From NCBI GenBank assembly GCA_027310505.1, contig DAIDAS010000375.1, positions 1 to 16,465 of the forward strand: DNA of 16,465 nt. The letters are read 5' to 3'. The notes below the pieces were generated by a model, which had not been told where the DNA came from, made no database searches, and saw only the letters and a program-made list of their open reading frames with translations. Below are positions 6,114 through 13,180 of the stretch, piece after piece. The DNA is from a bacterium. Its GTDB lineage: Bacteria > Pseudomonadota > Gammaproteobacteria > Burkholderiales > Methylophilaceae. Within the stretch, counting starts at the first letter, position 1. The number at the start of each line of letters is the position of its first letter. Both the position numbers and the translations under genes were made by a program.

Positions 6114-6665
6114 GTGTTGAGCGCCCAGCCAAACAGAAACGACGCAAACCGTCGCCTGGCACTGAAATTGTTGTGGGTGGTGGGGGCAGCGATATTGTTC
6201 ACGCTTTCGCTGGTTCCGCTCTACAGGGTGTTTTGCCAGGTGACTGGCCTCAACGGCAAGACTGATGTCCGGCCGGTGGCGGTGCAGAAGTCGCTGAAGG
6301 TGGATGAATCGCGCTGGGTGACGGTGGAATTTACCGGCAACGTGATGCCCGGCCTTGGCTGGAACTTCACCCCCAACCAGAGCAGCATGCGCGTGCATCC
6401 GGGGCAGATCGAGCTGGCAACCTATGAGGCCAGGAACAACACCAACCAGGCGGCTGTAGGTCAAGCGGTGCCGAGCGTCAGCCCGGGACAGGCTTCGCTC
6501 TATTTCAAGAAGATCGAATGCTTCTGTTTCCAGCGCCAGTCGCTTAAACCGGGAGAGCGCAAAGAAATGCCTGTGCGGTTTTATGTCAGTCCGGAACTGC
6601 CGGCCGACATACAGAACGTGACGCTGTCGTACGCGTTTTACAGTACGGCCTCAGCAACAAATTAA
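6114..6665 (+). CDS. ctaG: Cytochrome c oxidase assembly protein CtaG/Cox11 (CuB insertion)
   Basis: Membrane-anchored periplasmic copper protein that inserts CuB into subunit I. About 183 residues: an N-terminal helix (about 17-37) ending PLYRVFCQVTGLNGKT with conserved Cys41, then an immunoglobulin-like domain with the Cu(I) motif C136-F-C138-F. There is no in-frame ATG. The start is GTG at 6114 (or TTG at 6117), because a stop at 6099-6101 closes the frame upstream, and no good ribosome site precedes it. Translation is probably coupled to ctaD, whose stop is 18 bp before. Same position as in Pseudomonas and betaproteobacterial cox clusters. Confidence 0.93.
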   Translation: MLSAQPNRNDANRRLALKLLWVVGAAILFTLSLVPLYRVFCQVTGLNGKTDVRPVAVQKSLKVDESRWVTVEFTGNVMPGLGWNFTPNQSSMRVHPGQIELATYEARNNTNQAAVGQAVPSVSPGQASLYFKKIECFCFQRQSLKPGERKEMPVRFYVSPELPADIQNVTLSYAFYSTASATN

Positions 6666-6669
6666 GGGT

Positions 6670-6687
6670 GCCGCCAAGATTGGCGGC
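6670..6687 (+). other. Strong hairpin between ctaG and ctaE
   Basis: GCCGCCA-AGAT-TGGCGGC: perfect 7-bp GC-rich stem and 4-nt loop starting 5 bp after the ctaG stop. It is followed by an A-rich, not T-rich, stretch, so it is not a standard terminator. It may stabilise the upstream mRNA or set the subunit III to ctaG ratio by processing (inference). Confidence 0.5.
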
Positions 6688-6718
6688 AAGGAAAACAAAA
6701 CACCGAAGAGGAGTTTGT

Positions 6719-7600
6719 ATGGCTACCCAGACGCAACATGGGCATTATTTTGTACCTAACCCGAGCCTCTATCCGTTCATTCTTTCCTCCGGCTTGCTGT
6801 TGATGACATCCGGGTTCATTTTCAACATTCACCATTACTCTGCCGGGCCATGGATGATGCTATCGGGCTTTCTGGCCGTGCTGTATGTGCTGTTCGGGTG
6901 GTTCGACAAGGTCATCGGCGAGAGCGAAAGCGGTATGTACAAAAACTGGGAGGACCGCTCCTTCCGAGTGGGCATGATCGTGTTCATTTCCTCGGAAGTG
7001 GCGTTTTTCTCCGCTTTCTTCGGCGCGCTGTTTTACCTGCGCAACATCTCCGTGCCGGAACTGGCGCACTTCGACCCCAGCTTCACGATGTATAAGGACT
7101 TCCTTGGCACCTGGCCATCGGCAGGCCCGGGAGGGGTGGTGCTGGGTTCGGAATACAAACCGCCACAATTTACACCGATGTCGGCCTGGGGCATCCCCGC
7201 CCTCAATACCCTGATCCTGCTTTCATCCGGCGCGACGGTGACCTGGGCACACTGGGGCCTACTGAAAAACAAGCGTCCGCAACTGATACTCGGCTTATTC
7301 CTGACCGTGGCACTGGGCCTCACCTTCCTCGGCCTGCAATCCTACGAATACCATCACGCCTATACCGAAATGGGGTTGACCCTGGGGGCCGGAGCCTACG
7401 GAGCCACCTTTTTCATGCTGACCGGGTTCCATGGCCTGCATGTGACGCTAGGCACCATCATGCTGATCGTAATCCTGGTACGCAGCATAAAAGGCCATTT
7501 CAAACCCGACCATCACTTTGGCTTTGAAGGCGTGGCCTGGTACTGGCACTTTGTGGACGTCGTGTGGCTGCTGCTGTTCGTGCTGGTGTACTGGCTGTAA
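6719..7600 (+). CDS. ctaE: Cytochrome c oxidase subunit III
   Basis: Seven-helix inner-membrane subunit that stabilises subunit I and its D-channel proton uptake. 293 residues from the ATG at 6719 (GAGGAG with 5-nt spacing); upstream in-frame codons have no such site and overlap the hairpin. Family signs: FISSEVAFFSAFFGALFYLR (Glu of helix III), LLLSSGATVTWAHW, LTGFHGLHVTLGT and the terminal GVAWYWHFVDVVWLLLF. Full family length, no defect seen. The stop lies 14 bp from the end of the convergent DUF2909 gene. Confidence 0.97.
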   Translation: MATQTQHGHYFVPNPSLYPFILSSGLLLMTSGFIFNIHHYSAGPWMMLSGFLAVLYVLFGWFDKVIGESESGMYKNWEDRSFRVGMIVFISSEVAFFSAFFGALFYLRNISVPELAHFDPSFTMYKDFLGTWPSAGPGGVVLGSEYKPPQFTPMSAWGIPALNTLILLSSGATVTWAHWGLLKNKRPQLILGLFLTVALGLTFLGLQSYEYHHAYTEMGLTLGAGAYGATFFMLTGFHGLHVTLGTIMLIVILVRSIKGHFKPDHHFGFEGVAWYWHFVDVVWLLLFVLVYWL

Positions 7601-7614
7601 ACGCCGCAATGTGG

Positions 7615-7818
7615 CTACGGGTGAGGCTGGCCGATCACGCCGGTGTAGTAACCCAGTAGCAGCAGCAGGAACAAGCCTATGGATAAGGAAATGCGGAATG
7701 TCAAAGCCCTTGCGGTACGCCTCCCCTGGCCTTTGTCCTTGATGAGGAAAAAAAGCGCGGAAAACAGGCTGCCCACAATCAGCAGCAGCATGATGATGAT
7801 GAACAGTTTGATCAGCAC
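7615..7818 (-). CDS. Small twin-helix membrane protein, DUF2909 family
   Basis: 67 residues; GTG start with GGAG 6 nt upstream. Two hydrophobic helices (about 4-27 and 42-62) are separated by a basic turn, KDKGQGRRTARAL. This matches DUF2909, proteins of unknown function found between oxidase subunit III and SURF1 genes (compare PA0109 in P. aeruginosa). Orientation opposite to the cluster means cluster readthrough yields RNA antisense to it. A role in oxidase assembly is guessed from context only. Confidence 0.85.
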   Translation of the reverse strand: MLIKLFIIIMLLLIVGSLFSALFFLIKDKGQGRRTARALTFRISLSIGLFLLLLLGYYTGVIGQPHP

Positions 7819-7847
7819 GATGAACTCCGCTCAACCGGTTCGTCTGA

Positions 7848-7870
7848 TTATGCGAGCCCCACCCGCATAA
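7848..7870. promoter_or_regulatory. Inverted repeat just upstream of the SURF1 gene
   Basis: TTATGCG-N9-CGCATAA, perfect 7-bp arms, ending 7 bp before the SURF1 ATG and lying between the divergent DUF2909 and SURF1 starts. It could be an operator for both genes or a hairpin covering the SURF1 ribosome site, which is poor (no GGAG-like sequence seen). Confidence 0.35.
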
Positions 7871-7877
7871 AGCAATC

Positions 7878-8594
7878 ATGCCGAAATACCGCTTCCGCCC
7901 GGGACTGATACCGACATTGGCCATGCTGCTGGCGGTGGCACTGTGCATCAGGCTGGGCCTGTGGCAGCAGCACAAGGCCGAGGCGAAACGGGCGTTACAG
8001 TCGCAGTTTGACCAGCGTTTGCGTGAAGCGCCAGTGGCGCTACCCGAGAAAATCGCGGATCTGGAAGCCTGGCGCTACCGCCGCGTAAAAGTACGCGGCA
8101 GCTACGACACGCACTACCAGATCCTGCTGGACAACCAGGTGGAGCAGGAAATTGCCGGTTATCAGGTAATCACGCCGCTGCAGCTTGATAACGGCAGGCG
8201 GGTTCTGGTCAACCGGGGCTGGGTTCCAGCCCCGGCGGATCATAGGTCAGTGCCGCCGGTGGTCACCCCCAACGGGGCGCAGGAAGTGGAGGGCACGGTC
8301 TGGCTGCCATCGGACAAGTTTTTTGCGCTGGAACCCAAACAGGCAAGCGCGCAATGGCAACCGGTATGGCAGAACATGGACATGAAGCGCTATGCACAGT
8401 CGGTGCCGTTTGACGTGCTGCCGCTCGTGATCCGGCTGGATGCCGCAAGCAATGCAGGGGGCTTTGCCAGGGATTGGCCAAGACCGGTGGAACGCATTGA
8501 AATGCACGTCGGCTACAGCTACCAGTGGTTTGGGTTTGCGCTGGCGTTTATGGTGATTTATCTGGTGGTGAATATCAGGAAAAGCAATGACTGA
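7878..8594 (+). CDS. SURF1-family cytochrome oxidase assembly protein
   Basis: 238 residues. SURF1 proteins bind heme A and help place it in subunit I. Two membrane helices lie at the ends (about 9-27 and 212-232), with a periplasmic domain between. Family motifs are RLGLWQQHKAEAK near the start, VLVNRGWVP mid-protein and GYSYQWFGFALAF near the end. The ATG has a weak ribosome site and the inverted repeat just upstream. The stop overlaps the next gene by 8 bp, so the two are translated together. Confidence 0.93.
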   Translation: MPKYRFRPGLIPTLAMLLAVALCIRLGLWQQHKAEAKRALQSQFDQRLREAPVALPEKIADLEAWRYRRVKVRGSYDTHYQILLDNQVEQEIAGYQVITPLQLDNGRRVLVNRGWVPAPADHRSVPPVVTPNGAQEVEGTVWLPSDKFFALEPKQASAQWQPVWQNMDMKRYAQSVPFDVLPLVIRLDAASNAGGFARDWPRPVERIEMHVGYSYQWFGFALAFMVIYLVVNIRKSND

Positions 8595-9189
8595 GCTATC
8601 CATAGAGGTCGGCGAGAGCAAACGCCATGGACGCGGTATGTTGCTGCTGCTGATCGCCATGTTTGCCTTGCCGCTGCTGATTGTCGTCGCCATGCACCAG
8701 TTTCATTGGCACCCCGGCGGCACCAGCCACGGCCAGTTGATATCCCCACCGCGGCCATTGCAACTGATGGAACTACAAACCCTGCAGGGCAACAGGTTCG
8801 GCACGGAGCAATGGAAAGACAAATGGAGCCTGGTTTACGTTGGCTGGCGGCGCTGCGACAACGCCTGCGAAGCACAACTGCACGACCTGCGCCAGGTCCA
8901 CGCCGCGCTCGGCAAGGAAATCGGGCGGGCACAGCGCATCCTGCTGGTCACCGCTGATGGCAAGGATGAGAACCTCGCCAGGATTCAGGCGCAATACCCC
9001 GACCTGACCATACTGACCGGGCCCATCGCTGGCAGGCTGGCCGGGCAGTTCGGTTCAGACGCGCCCCAAGGCAGCATTTACCTGGTCGACCCGCTTGGCA
9101 ACCTGATGATGCGCTACCCACCGGGTTACGAAGCGCGCGGCATGTACCAGGATTTGATGCGCCTGATGACTTATTCATGGGTGGGATGA
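8587..9189 (+). CDS. Membrane-anchored SCO-like/thioredoxin-fold assembly protein lacking the copper His
   Basis: 200 residues: a cytoplasmic N-terminus, one helix (about 18-36), then a thioredoxin-like periplasmic domain with a CxxxC motif (Cys90-DNA-Cys94) following SLVYVGWRRC. It corresponds in position to PA0111 of the Pseudomonas cluster. Aligned with SCO proteins, the C-terminal segment APQGSIYLVDPLG has no His where SCO has DHSAGVYVFD. Copper binding of SCO type is therefore unlikely, and thiol-disulfide work on CuA cysteines or on CtaG is a possible role (inference). It overlaps SURF1 at its start and ctaA at its end. Confidence 0.85.
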   Translation: MTELSIEVGESKRHGRGMLLLLIAMFALPLLIVVAMHQFHWHPGGTSHGQLISPPRPLQLMELQTLQGNRFGTEQWKDKWSLVYVGWRRCDNACEAQLHDLRQVHAALGKEIGRAQRILLVTADGKDENLARIQAQYPDLTILTGPIAGRLAGQFGSDAPQGSIYLVDPLGNLMMRYPPGYEARGMYQDLMRLMTYSWVG

Positions 9190-9191
9190 CG

Positions 9192-10196
9192 ATGCTTCTG
9201 TTCGATCGATTGGCATTGACAGCGACCATCCTCGCGTTCTGTGTCGTGGTGCTGGGATCTTACGTGCGTCTGTCCGATGCCGGCCTGGGCTGCCCGGATT
9301 GGCCGGGCTGTTATGGCCAGCTGACGGTTCCACAGGCTGCAGCCGCCTTGCAGCATGCCGATCAGGGTTTTCCCGGCAAGCCTCTGGAAACGCACAAGGC
9401 GTGGAAGGAGATGGCACACCGTTATCTGGCCGGAACGCTGGGGCTGCTGATCCTGTCGATTTTCATTTCGGCATGGCGCAGCCGTGGCCGGGAGAACATA
9501 TCCCTGACGCTGCCGGCCGGCCTGCTGGCACTGGTGATATTCCAGGCACTGCTTGGGATGTGGACGGTGACCCTGCTGCTCAAGCCAGTGATCGTCAGCG
9601 CCCACTTGCTGGGCGGCATGTCCACGCTCGCCCTGCTCGTCTGGCTAAGCCACCGGCGCCTGAGCAAGCAGCTACCGCTGTACGGCGCCAACGATTCCAG
9701 CCTGCTGCCATGGGCGCGGCTGGGGCTGGTGGTGATCGCGATGCAGATATTCCTTGGCAGCTGGACCAGCTCCAACTATGCCGCGCTGGCCTGCACCAGC
9801 TTTCCCCTCTGCCAGGGGGCATGGTTGCCGGACATGGATTTTGCCAATGCCTACCACATGGTACGAGAGCTGGGCGTAACGGCCGATGGCGCGCCGCTTT
9901 CCCTGCCCGCGTTGACGGCCATCCACTGGAGCCACCGATTGGGGGCGCTACTGAGCCTGCTCTATCTGGGCTGGCTGGCGTTGCGCGTCATGCATTACAG
10001 CGGCATGGCGCAGTGGGGGTGGTTGCTGGCGGGCTTGTTGCTGCTTCAGGTATCCATCGGCATCGGCAACGCGCTGCTCGGATTGCCGTTGCCCCTGGCG
10101 GTGGCGCACAACGCCGGCGCCGCATTGCTGCTAGTCTCGTTGGTGCTGTTAAATTCGAAATTAACCCGTACCCCAGGGGAAGGAGCCCGCTCATGA
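9192..10196 (+). CDS. ctaA: Heme A synthase (Cox15/CtaA)
   Basis: Oxidises the C8 methyl of heme O to a formyl group, making heme A. About 334 residues and 8 helices. Signs: RLSDAGLGCPDWPGCYG with Cys34/Cys40, heme-ligand His regions ETHKAWKEMAHRYLAG and VSAHLLGGM in the first half, and IHWSHRLGA and VAHNAGAA in the second, plus the second cysteine pair CTSFPLC. Three in-frame ATGs exist (9177, 9186, 9192). I chose 9192 because GGTGGG is 6 nt before it; 9186 would give an ATGA overlap with the previous stop. It overlaps ctaB by 4 bp. Confidence 0.95.
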   Translation: MLLFDRLALTATILAFCVVVLGSYVRLSDAGLGCPDWPGCYGQLTVPQAAAALQHADQGFPGKPLETHKAWKEMAHRYLAGTLGLLILSIFISAWRSRGRENISLTLPAGLLALVIFQALLGMWTVTLLLKPVIVSAHLLGGMSTLALLVWLSHRRLSKQLPLYGANDSSLLPWARLGLVVIAMQIFLGSWTSSNYAALACTSFPLCQGAWLPDMDFANAYHMVRELGVTADGAPLSLPALTAIHWSHRLGALLSLLYLGWLALRVMHYSGMAQWGWLLAGLLLLQVSIGIGNALLGLPLPLAVAHNAGAALLLVSLVLLNSKLTRTPGEGARS

Positions 10197-11089
10197 GCAC
10201 GATCACGGCTGTCAGACTGCAACGCATAGGCGTCAGCTTTCAAAGCTTCTTCATCATGTGCAAGCCGCGGGTGACCGCGCTCATCGTGTTCACCGCCATG
10301 ATCGGCATGTTTCTCGCGACGCCGAAGATGCTGCCGCTCGACCTGCTGCTGACGGCGACCATCGGCATCGCGCTGGCATCCGGCGCGGCGGCGGCTTTCA
10401 ATTGCCTGATCGAGCAGAAGATCGACGCCCTGATGGCTCGCACGCGAGCCCGGCCGTTGCCAACCCGACAGGTGACTTCGGCCGAGACTGCCGTGCTGGC
10501 CACCTTGGTCGGCGCACTGGGGCTCGGCATCCTGTATGACTACGTCAACCCGCTGACCATGTGGCTGACGTTTGCCACGTTCGTCGGTTACGCAGTCATC
10601 TATACCATATTCCTGAAGCCGGCGACACCGCTCAACATCGTCATCGGCGGCGCATCGGGTGCCATGCCGCCGTTGCTGGGTTGGGCGGCCGTCACCAATT
10701 CTGCGCCGCCCGAGGCGTGGATTCTATTCCTCATCATCTTCGCCTGGACCCCACCGCACTTCTGGGCGCTGGCGCTGTACCGCCGCGACGAATACGCCAA
10801 GTCCGGCCTGCCCATGCTGCCGGTCACGCATGGCGAAAAATTCACCTGCCTGCACATCCTGCTGTATACCGTCATCCTGGTGGCGGTCACATTGATGCCC
10901 TATGGCAACGGCATGAGCGGCGTGATTTATCTGGCAGCCTCATCCGTGCTCAACGCGGTATTCCTGGCCTATGCCATCGGCCTGTATCACCGTTACAGCG
11001 ACGAACTGGCCCGGCGCACGTTCAGGTATTCGATCCTCTACCTGACCCTGCTGTTCGCGGCGCTGTTATTGGATCATTACCTGCTGTAG
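10193..11089 (+). CDS. ctaB: Protoheme IX farnesyltransferase (heme O synthase)
   Basis: UbiA-superfamily membrane enzyme adding farnesyl diphosphate to heme B to make heme O, the substrate of CtaA. 298 residues. It has the prenyl-diphosphate motif NCLIEQKID (Asn70 to Asp78, with Glu74 where many relatives have Asp), then MARTRARPLP (Arg83, Arg87), and WTPPHFWALALYRRDEYAKSG in the second half. The ATG at 10193 overlaps the ctaA stop (ATGA), with AAGGAG 7 nt upstream. A longer upstream reading frame exists but overlaps ctaA and lacks a ribosome site. It is the last gene of the cluster; no SCO gene follows, and the convergent kinase ends 10 bp away. Confidence 0.97.
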   Translation: MSTITAVRLQRIGVSFQSFFIMCKPRVTALIVFTAMIGMFLATPKMLPLDLLLTATIGIALASGAAAAFNCLIEQKIDALMARTRARPLPTRQVTSAETAVLATLVGALGLGILYDYVNPLTMWLTFATFVGYAVIYTIFLKPATPLNIVIGGASGAMPPLLGWAAVTNSAPPEAWILFLIIFAWTPPHFWALALYRRDEYAKSGLPMLPVTHGEKFTCLHILLYTVILVAVTLMPYGNGMSGVIYLAASSVLNAVFLAYAIGLYHRYSDELARRTFRYSILYLTLLFAALLLDHYLL

Positions 11090-11098
11090 CCCGAAATT

Positions 11099-11950
11099 TC
11101 AGAAATCGAAGCCGTACACGCCGCATTTCCGGCCAGCCAGGCGACAGGCTTGTTCCAGGACGTTATTCAGCGTCTGCGCCTGCAGTCGCGCATTGATCAC
11201 CCCGGCATTGAAGGTGTCGCCCGCCCCCAAGGTATCGCGCACCTGCGACGGCGGTTGCGCCGGCGCATGGCAAATGGATTGCGCGCCATCGATGCCATAG
11301 GCCCCGGATTCGCCCCAGGCCACCACTACATCGGCCTGCGGGGCATGCCCTTGCATCCAGGGTAAAAATTCCTGCGCGCTATCAAAACCGTAATGCCGCG
11401 CGAAACCACGCGAGCACAACAACAATTGCGCCACGCCGAACAGACGCTCGATACCATCGCGCGCCTTTTCCAATTCAAGCGAGACAGGCAACTCAGGGAA
11501 ATTGGTGTGCGCATGCGCCACCATCAGGGCCACCTGTTCGACATTGCGCCCTTCAAAGTGCAGCCAGTCGTATTGGCCCAGATCGAGCGCGCTGAACTGG
11601 TCTGCCGCAAGCTCCGGCAAATCGCGGTAATGCACAATGCTGCGCTGGGGACCTGCGAGATAGATGCTGGACGTTGGCGGATGGCCGGGCAGGCGCGGAC
11701 AATGTTCGAATTCTACCCCGTGATTGGTGAAATCCCGTTCGATGACGGCCGTTTCCGGCACATCGGCCAGCACCCCCAGAAATTCCGGGGAATGCCCCAG
11801 CCCGGCCAGTACCACCGCAGTATTTGCGGCATTGCCGCCACGGCAGGTGCGCAGCGACGAGGCGCGCATTTCTTCATCCGGTTGCGGATAGTGCTCCAGC
11901 CCGAAAACGAGATCTAGGGTTACTGTGCCCACCAGCAAGATACGAGACAT
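11099..11950 (-). CDS. PfkB-family sugar kinase, ketohexokinase-like
   Basis: 283 residues; the ATG follows AAGGGCGG. PfkB signs are RGGNAANTAVVLAGLG (about 37-52) and DTLGAGDTFNAG (239-250, catalytic Asp245). Beyond the family level it resembles animal ketohexokinase (fructose to fructose 1-phosphate): WLHFEGRNVEQV, SLELEKARDGIERLFG, VVAWGESGA, and the C-terminal RLAGRKCGVYGFDF versus QVAGKKCGLQGFDG. Substrate Asp13 is also kept. The true substrate is not proven; ribokinase- or fructokinase-like activity is possible. It stands alone on the minus strand, divergent from ilvE and convergent with ctaB, so it is probably not part of the oxidase system. Confidence 0.85.
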   Translation of the reverse strand: MSRILLVGTVTLDLVFGLEHYPQPDEEMRASSLRTCRGGNAANTAVVLAGLGHSPEFLGVLADVPETAVIERDFTNHGVEFEHCPRLPGHPPTSSIYLAGPQRSIVHYRDLPELAADQFSALDLGQYDWLHFEGRNVEQVALMVAHAHTNFPELPVSLELEKARDGIERLFGVAQLLLCSRGFARHYGFDSAQEFLPWMQGHAPQADVVVAWGESGAYGIDGAQSICHAPAQPPSQVRDTLGAGDTFNAGVINARLQAQTLNNVLEQACRLAGRKCGVYGFDF

Positions 11951-11965
11951 CTACCGCCCTTTCTG

Positions 11966-11993
11966 TTCAATACATGCATGATACGTCTATAAT
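11966..11993 (+). promoter_or_regulatory. Predicted promoter of ilvE
   Basis: A perfect -10 TATAAT at 11988-11993 with a weak -35 TTCAAT at 11966-11971 (16-bp spacer). Transcription would start near 12000, about 23 nt before the ATG, leaving room for the GGAG at 12012-12015. Confidence 0.5.
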
Positions 11994-12022
11994 TATTTAT
12001 TTTTGAGCTTCGGAGATACAAG

Positions 12023-12955
12023 ATGGCTATGGCCAACACGATGGCCGACCGCGACGGTCTGATCTGGTATGACGGCAAGATGGTGCCGTGGCGTGAAGCC
12101 ACCACCCACGTCCTGACCCACACGCTGCATTACGGTATGGGTGTTTTCGAGGGCGTACGCGCCTACAAGACGGACAAGGGCACTGCGATCTTCCGCCTCA
12201 AGGAGCACACCGACCGCCTGTTCCGTTCCGCGCATATTCTCGGCATGAAGATGCCGTTTGACAAAGCCACGCTGATCGAAGCGCAGAAGGCCGCCGTACG
12301 CGAAAACAAGCTGGAATCCGGCTATCTCCGCCCGATGGCATTCTATGGCGCGGAGGCCATGGGCATTTCCGCCAAGACGCTCTCTACCCACGTGATTGTG
12401 GCCGCCTGGCCGTGGGGCGCCTACATGGGCAAGGAAGCACTGGAGCTGGGCATCCGCGTCAGGACTTCCTCGTTCACGCGTCACCACGTCAACATTCACA
12501 TGTGCAAGGCCAAAGCCAACGGCAACTACCTGAACTCCATCCTGGCCCATCAGGAAGCGGCGCATGACGGCTATGACGAGGCACTGCTGCTGGATGTGGA
12601 TGGCTTTGTCGCTGAAGGCTCGGGCGAGAACGTGTTTATCGTGCGCAACGGCAAGCTCTACACACCGGAAACTTCCAGCGCGCTGGAAGGCATCACCCGC
12701 GACACGATCCTCCAGCTCGCCGATGAAATCGGCCTGGATGTGATCGAGAAGCGCATTACGCGCGACGAAGTCTATACCGCTGACGAAGCCTTCTTTACCG
12801 GCACCGCCGCTGAAGTGACACCGATCCGCGAACTCGACAATCGCATGATCGGTGCCGGCAAGCGCGGCCCGATCACAGAAAAGCTGCAGGCCAACTACTT
12901 TGACGCCGTCACCGGCAAATCCGCCAGACACCAAAGCTGGCTGACACTGGTATAA
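12023..12955 (+). CDS. ilvE: Branched-chain amino acid aminotransferase
   Basis: PLP enzyme (fold type IV) for the last step of leucine, isoleucine and valine synthesis. 310 residues, the family's usual size. The PLP lysine is Lys164 in CKAKANGNYLNS. Other signs: HTLHYGMGVFEGVRAY near the start, GYDEALLLDVDGFVAEGSGENVF, SSALEGITRDTILQLA, FFTGTAAEVTPIRELD and GPITEKLQ. The ATG at 12023 has GGAG 7 nt upstream; a second ATG at 12029 is possible. It is followed after 12 bp by the zinc-finger gene, a common betaproteobacterial pair. Confidence 0.97.
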   Translation: MAMANTMADRDGLIWYDGKMVPWREATTHVLTHTLHYGMGVFEGVRAYKTDKGTAIFRLKEHTDRLFRSAHILGMKMPFDKATLIEAQKAAVRENKLESGYLRPMAFYGAEAMGISAKTLSTHVIVAAWPWGAYMGKEALELGIRVRTSSFTRHHVNIHMCKAKANGNYLNSILAHQEAAHDGYDEALLLDVDGFVAEGSGENVFIVRNGKLYTPETSSALEGITRDTILQLADEIGLDVIEKRITRDEVYTADEAFFTGTAAEVTPIRELDNRMIGAGKRGPITEKLQANYFDAVTGKSARHQSWLTLV

Positions 12956-12967
12956 AGCAGGAACACC

Positions 12968-13159
12968 ATGAACGAACCGCGCGAGATCGAAGTCACGGCA
13001 AATGATTTGCCGCTGCATTGCCCAACCCGGGAATCGCAGCTTTGGTGCTCACATCCGCGCGTGTTCCTGGATGTTGCCGCCACCGGCTCGGTACTGTGCC
13101 CCTATTGCGGCACCAGATATCGCCTGAAGGCAGGCGAAGTAGTCAAGCACCACGGTTGA
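12968..13159 (+). CDS. Small zinc-finger CHCC-type protein
   Basis: 63 residues. The ligands Cys27, His29, Cys44 and Cys47 lie in LWCSHPRVFLDV and VLCPYCGTRY, the zf-CHCC pattern shared with the C-terminal part of mitochondrial complex I subunit NDUFS6. A further Cys18 (HCP) precedes them. The ATG has AGGA about 6 nt upstream. Cotranscribed with ilvE. Molecular role in bacteria is unknown. Confidence 0.9.
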   Translation: MNEPREIEVTANDLPLHCPTRESQLWCSHPRVFLDVAATGSVLCPYCGTRYRLKAGEVVKHHG

Positions 13160-13180
13160 GCAGGGCATCCCTACTCAACC
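13154..13180. terminator. Hairpin at the convergent zf-CHCC/murI ends
   Basis: GGTTGAG (13154-13160) pairs with CTCAACC (13174-13180), and AGGG (13162-13165) with CCCT (13169-13172), around a CAT loop with one mismatch. Both stop codons lie inside the stem arms. No U-tract follows on either side, so it may act as a two-way 3'-end stabiliser or an imperfect terminator. Confidence 0.55.

Noticed and set aside
9299..10192. N-terminal extension giving a 596-residue CtaB
   Set aside because: Reads ctaA out of frame; not a real fusion.
11090..11100. Terminator between ctaB and the convergent kinase
   Set aside because: Only a short GAAATTTC palindrome; too small, with no U-tract.
11993..13018. 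Minus-strand open frame of about 341 codons
   Set aside because: Antisense to ilvE, which has full motifs and a promoter.
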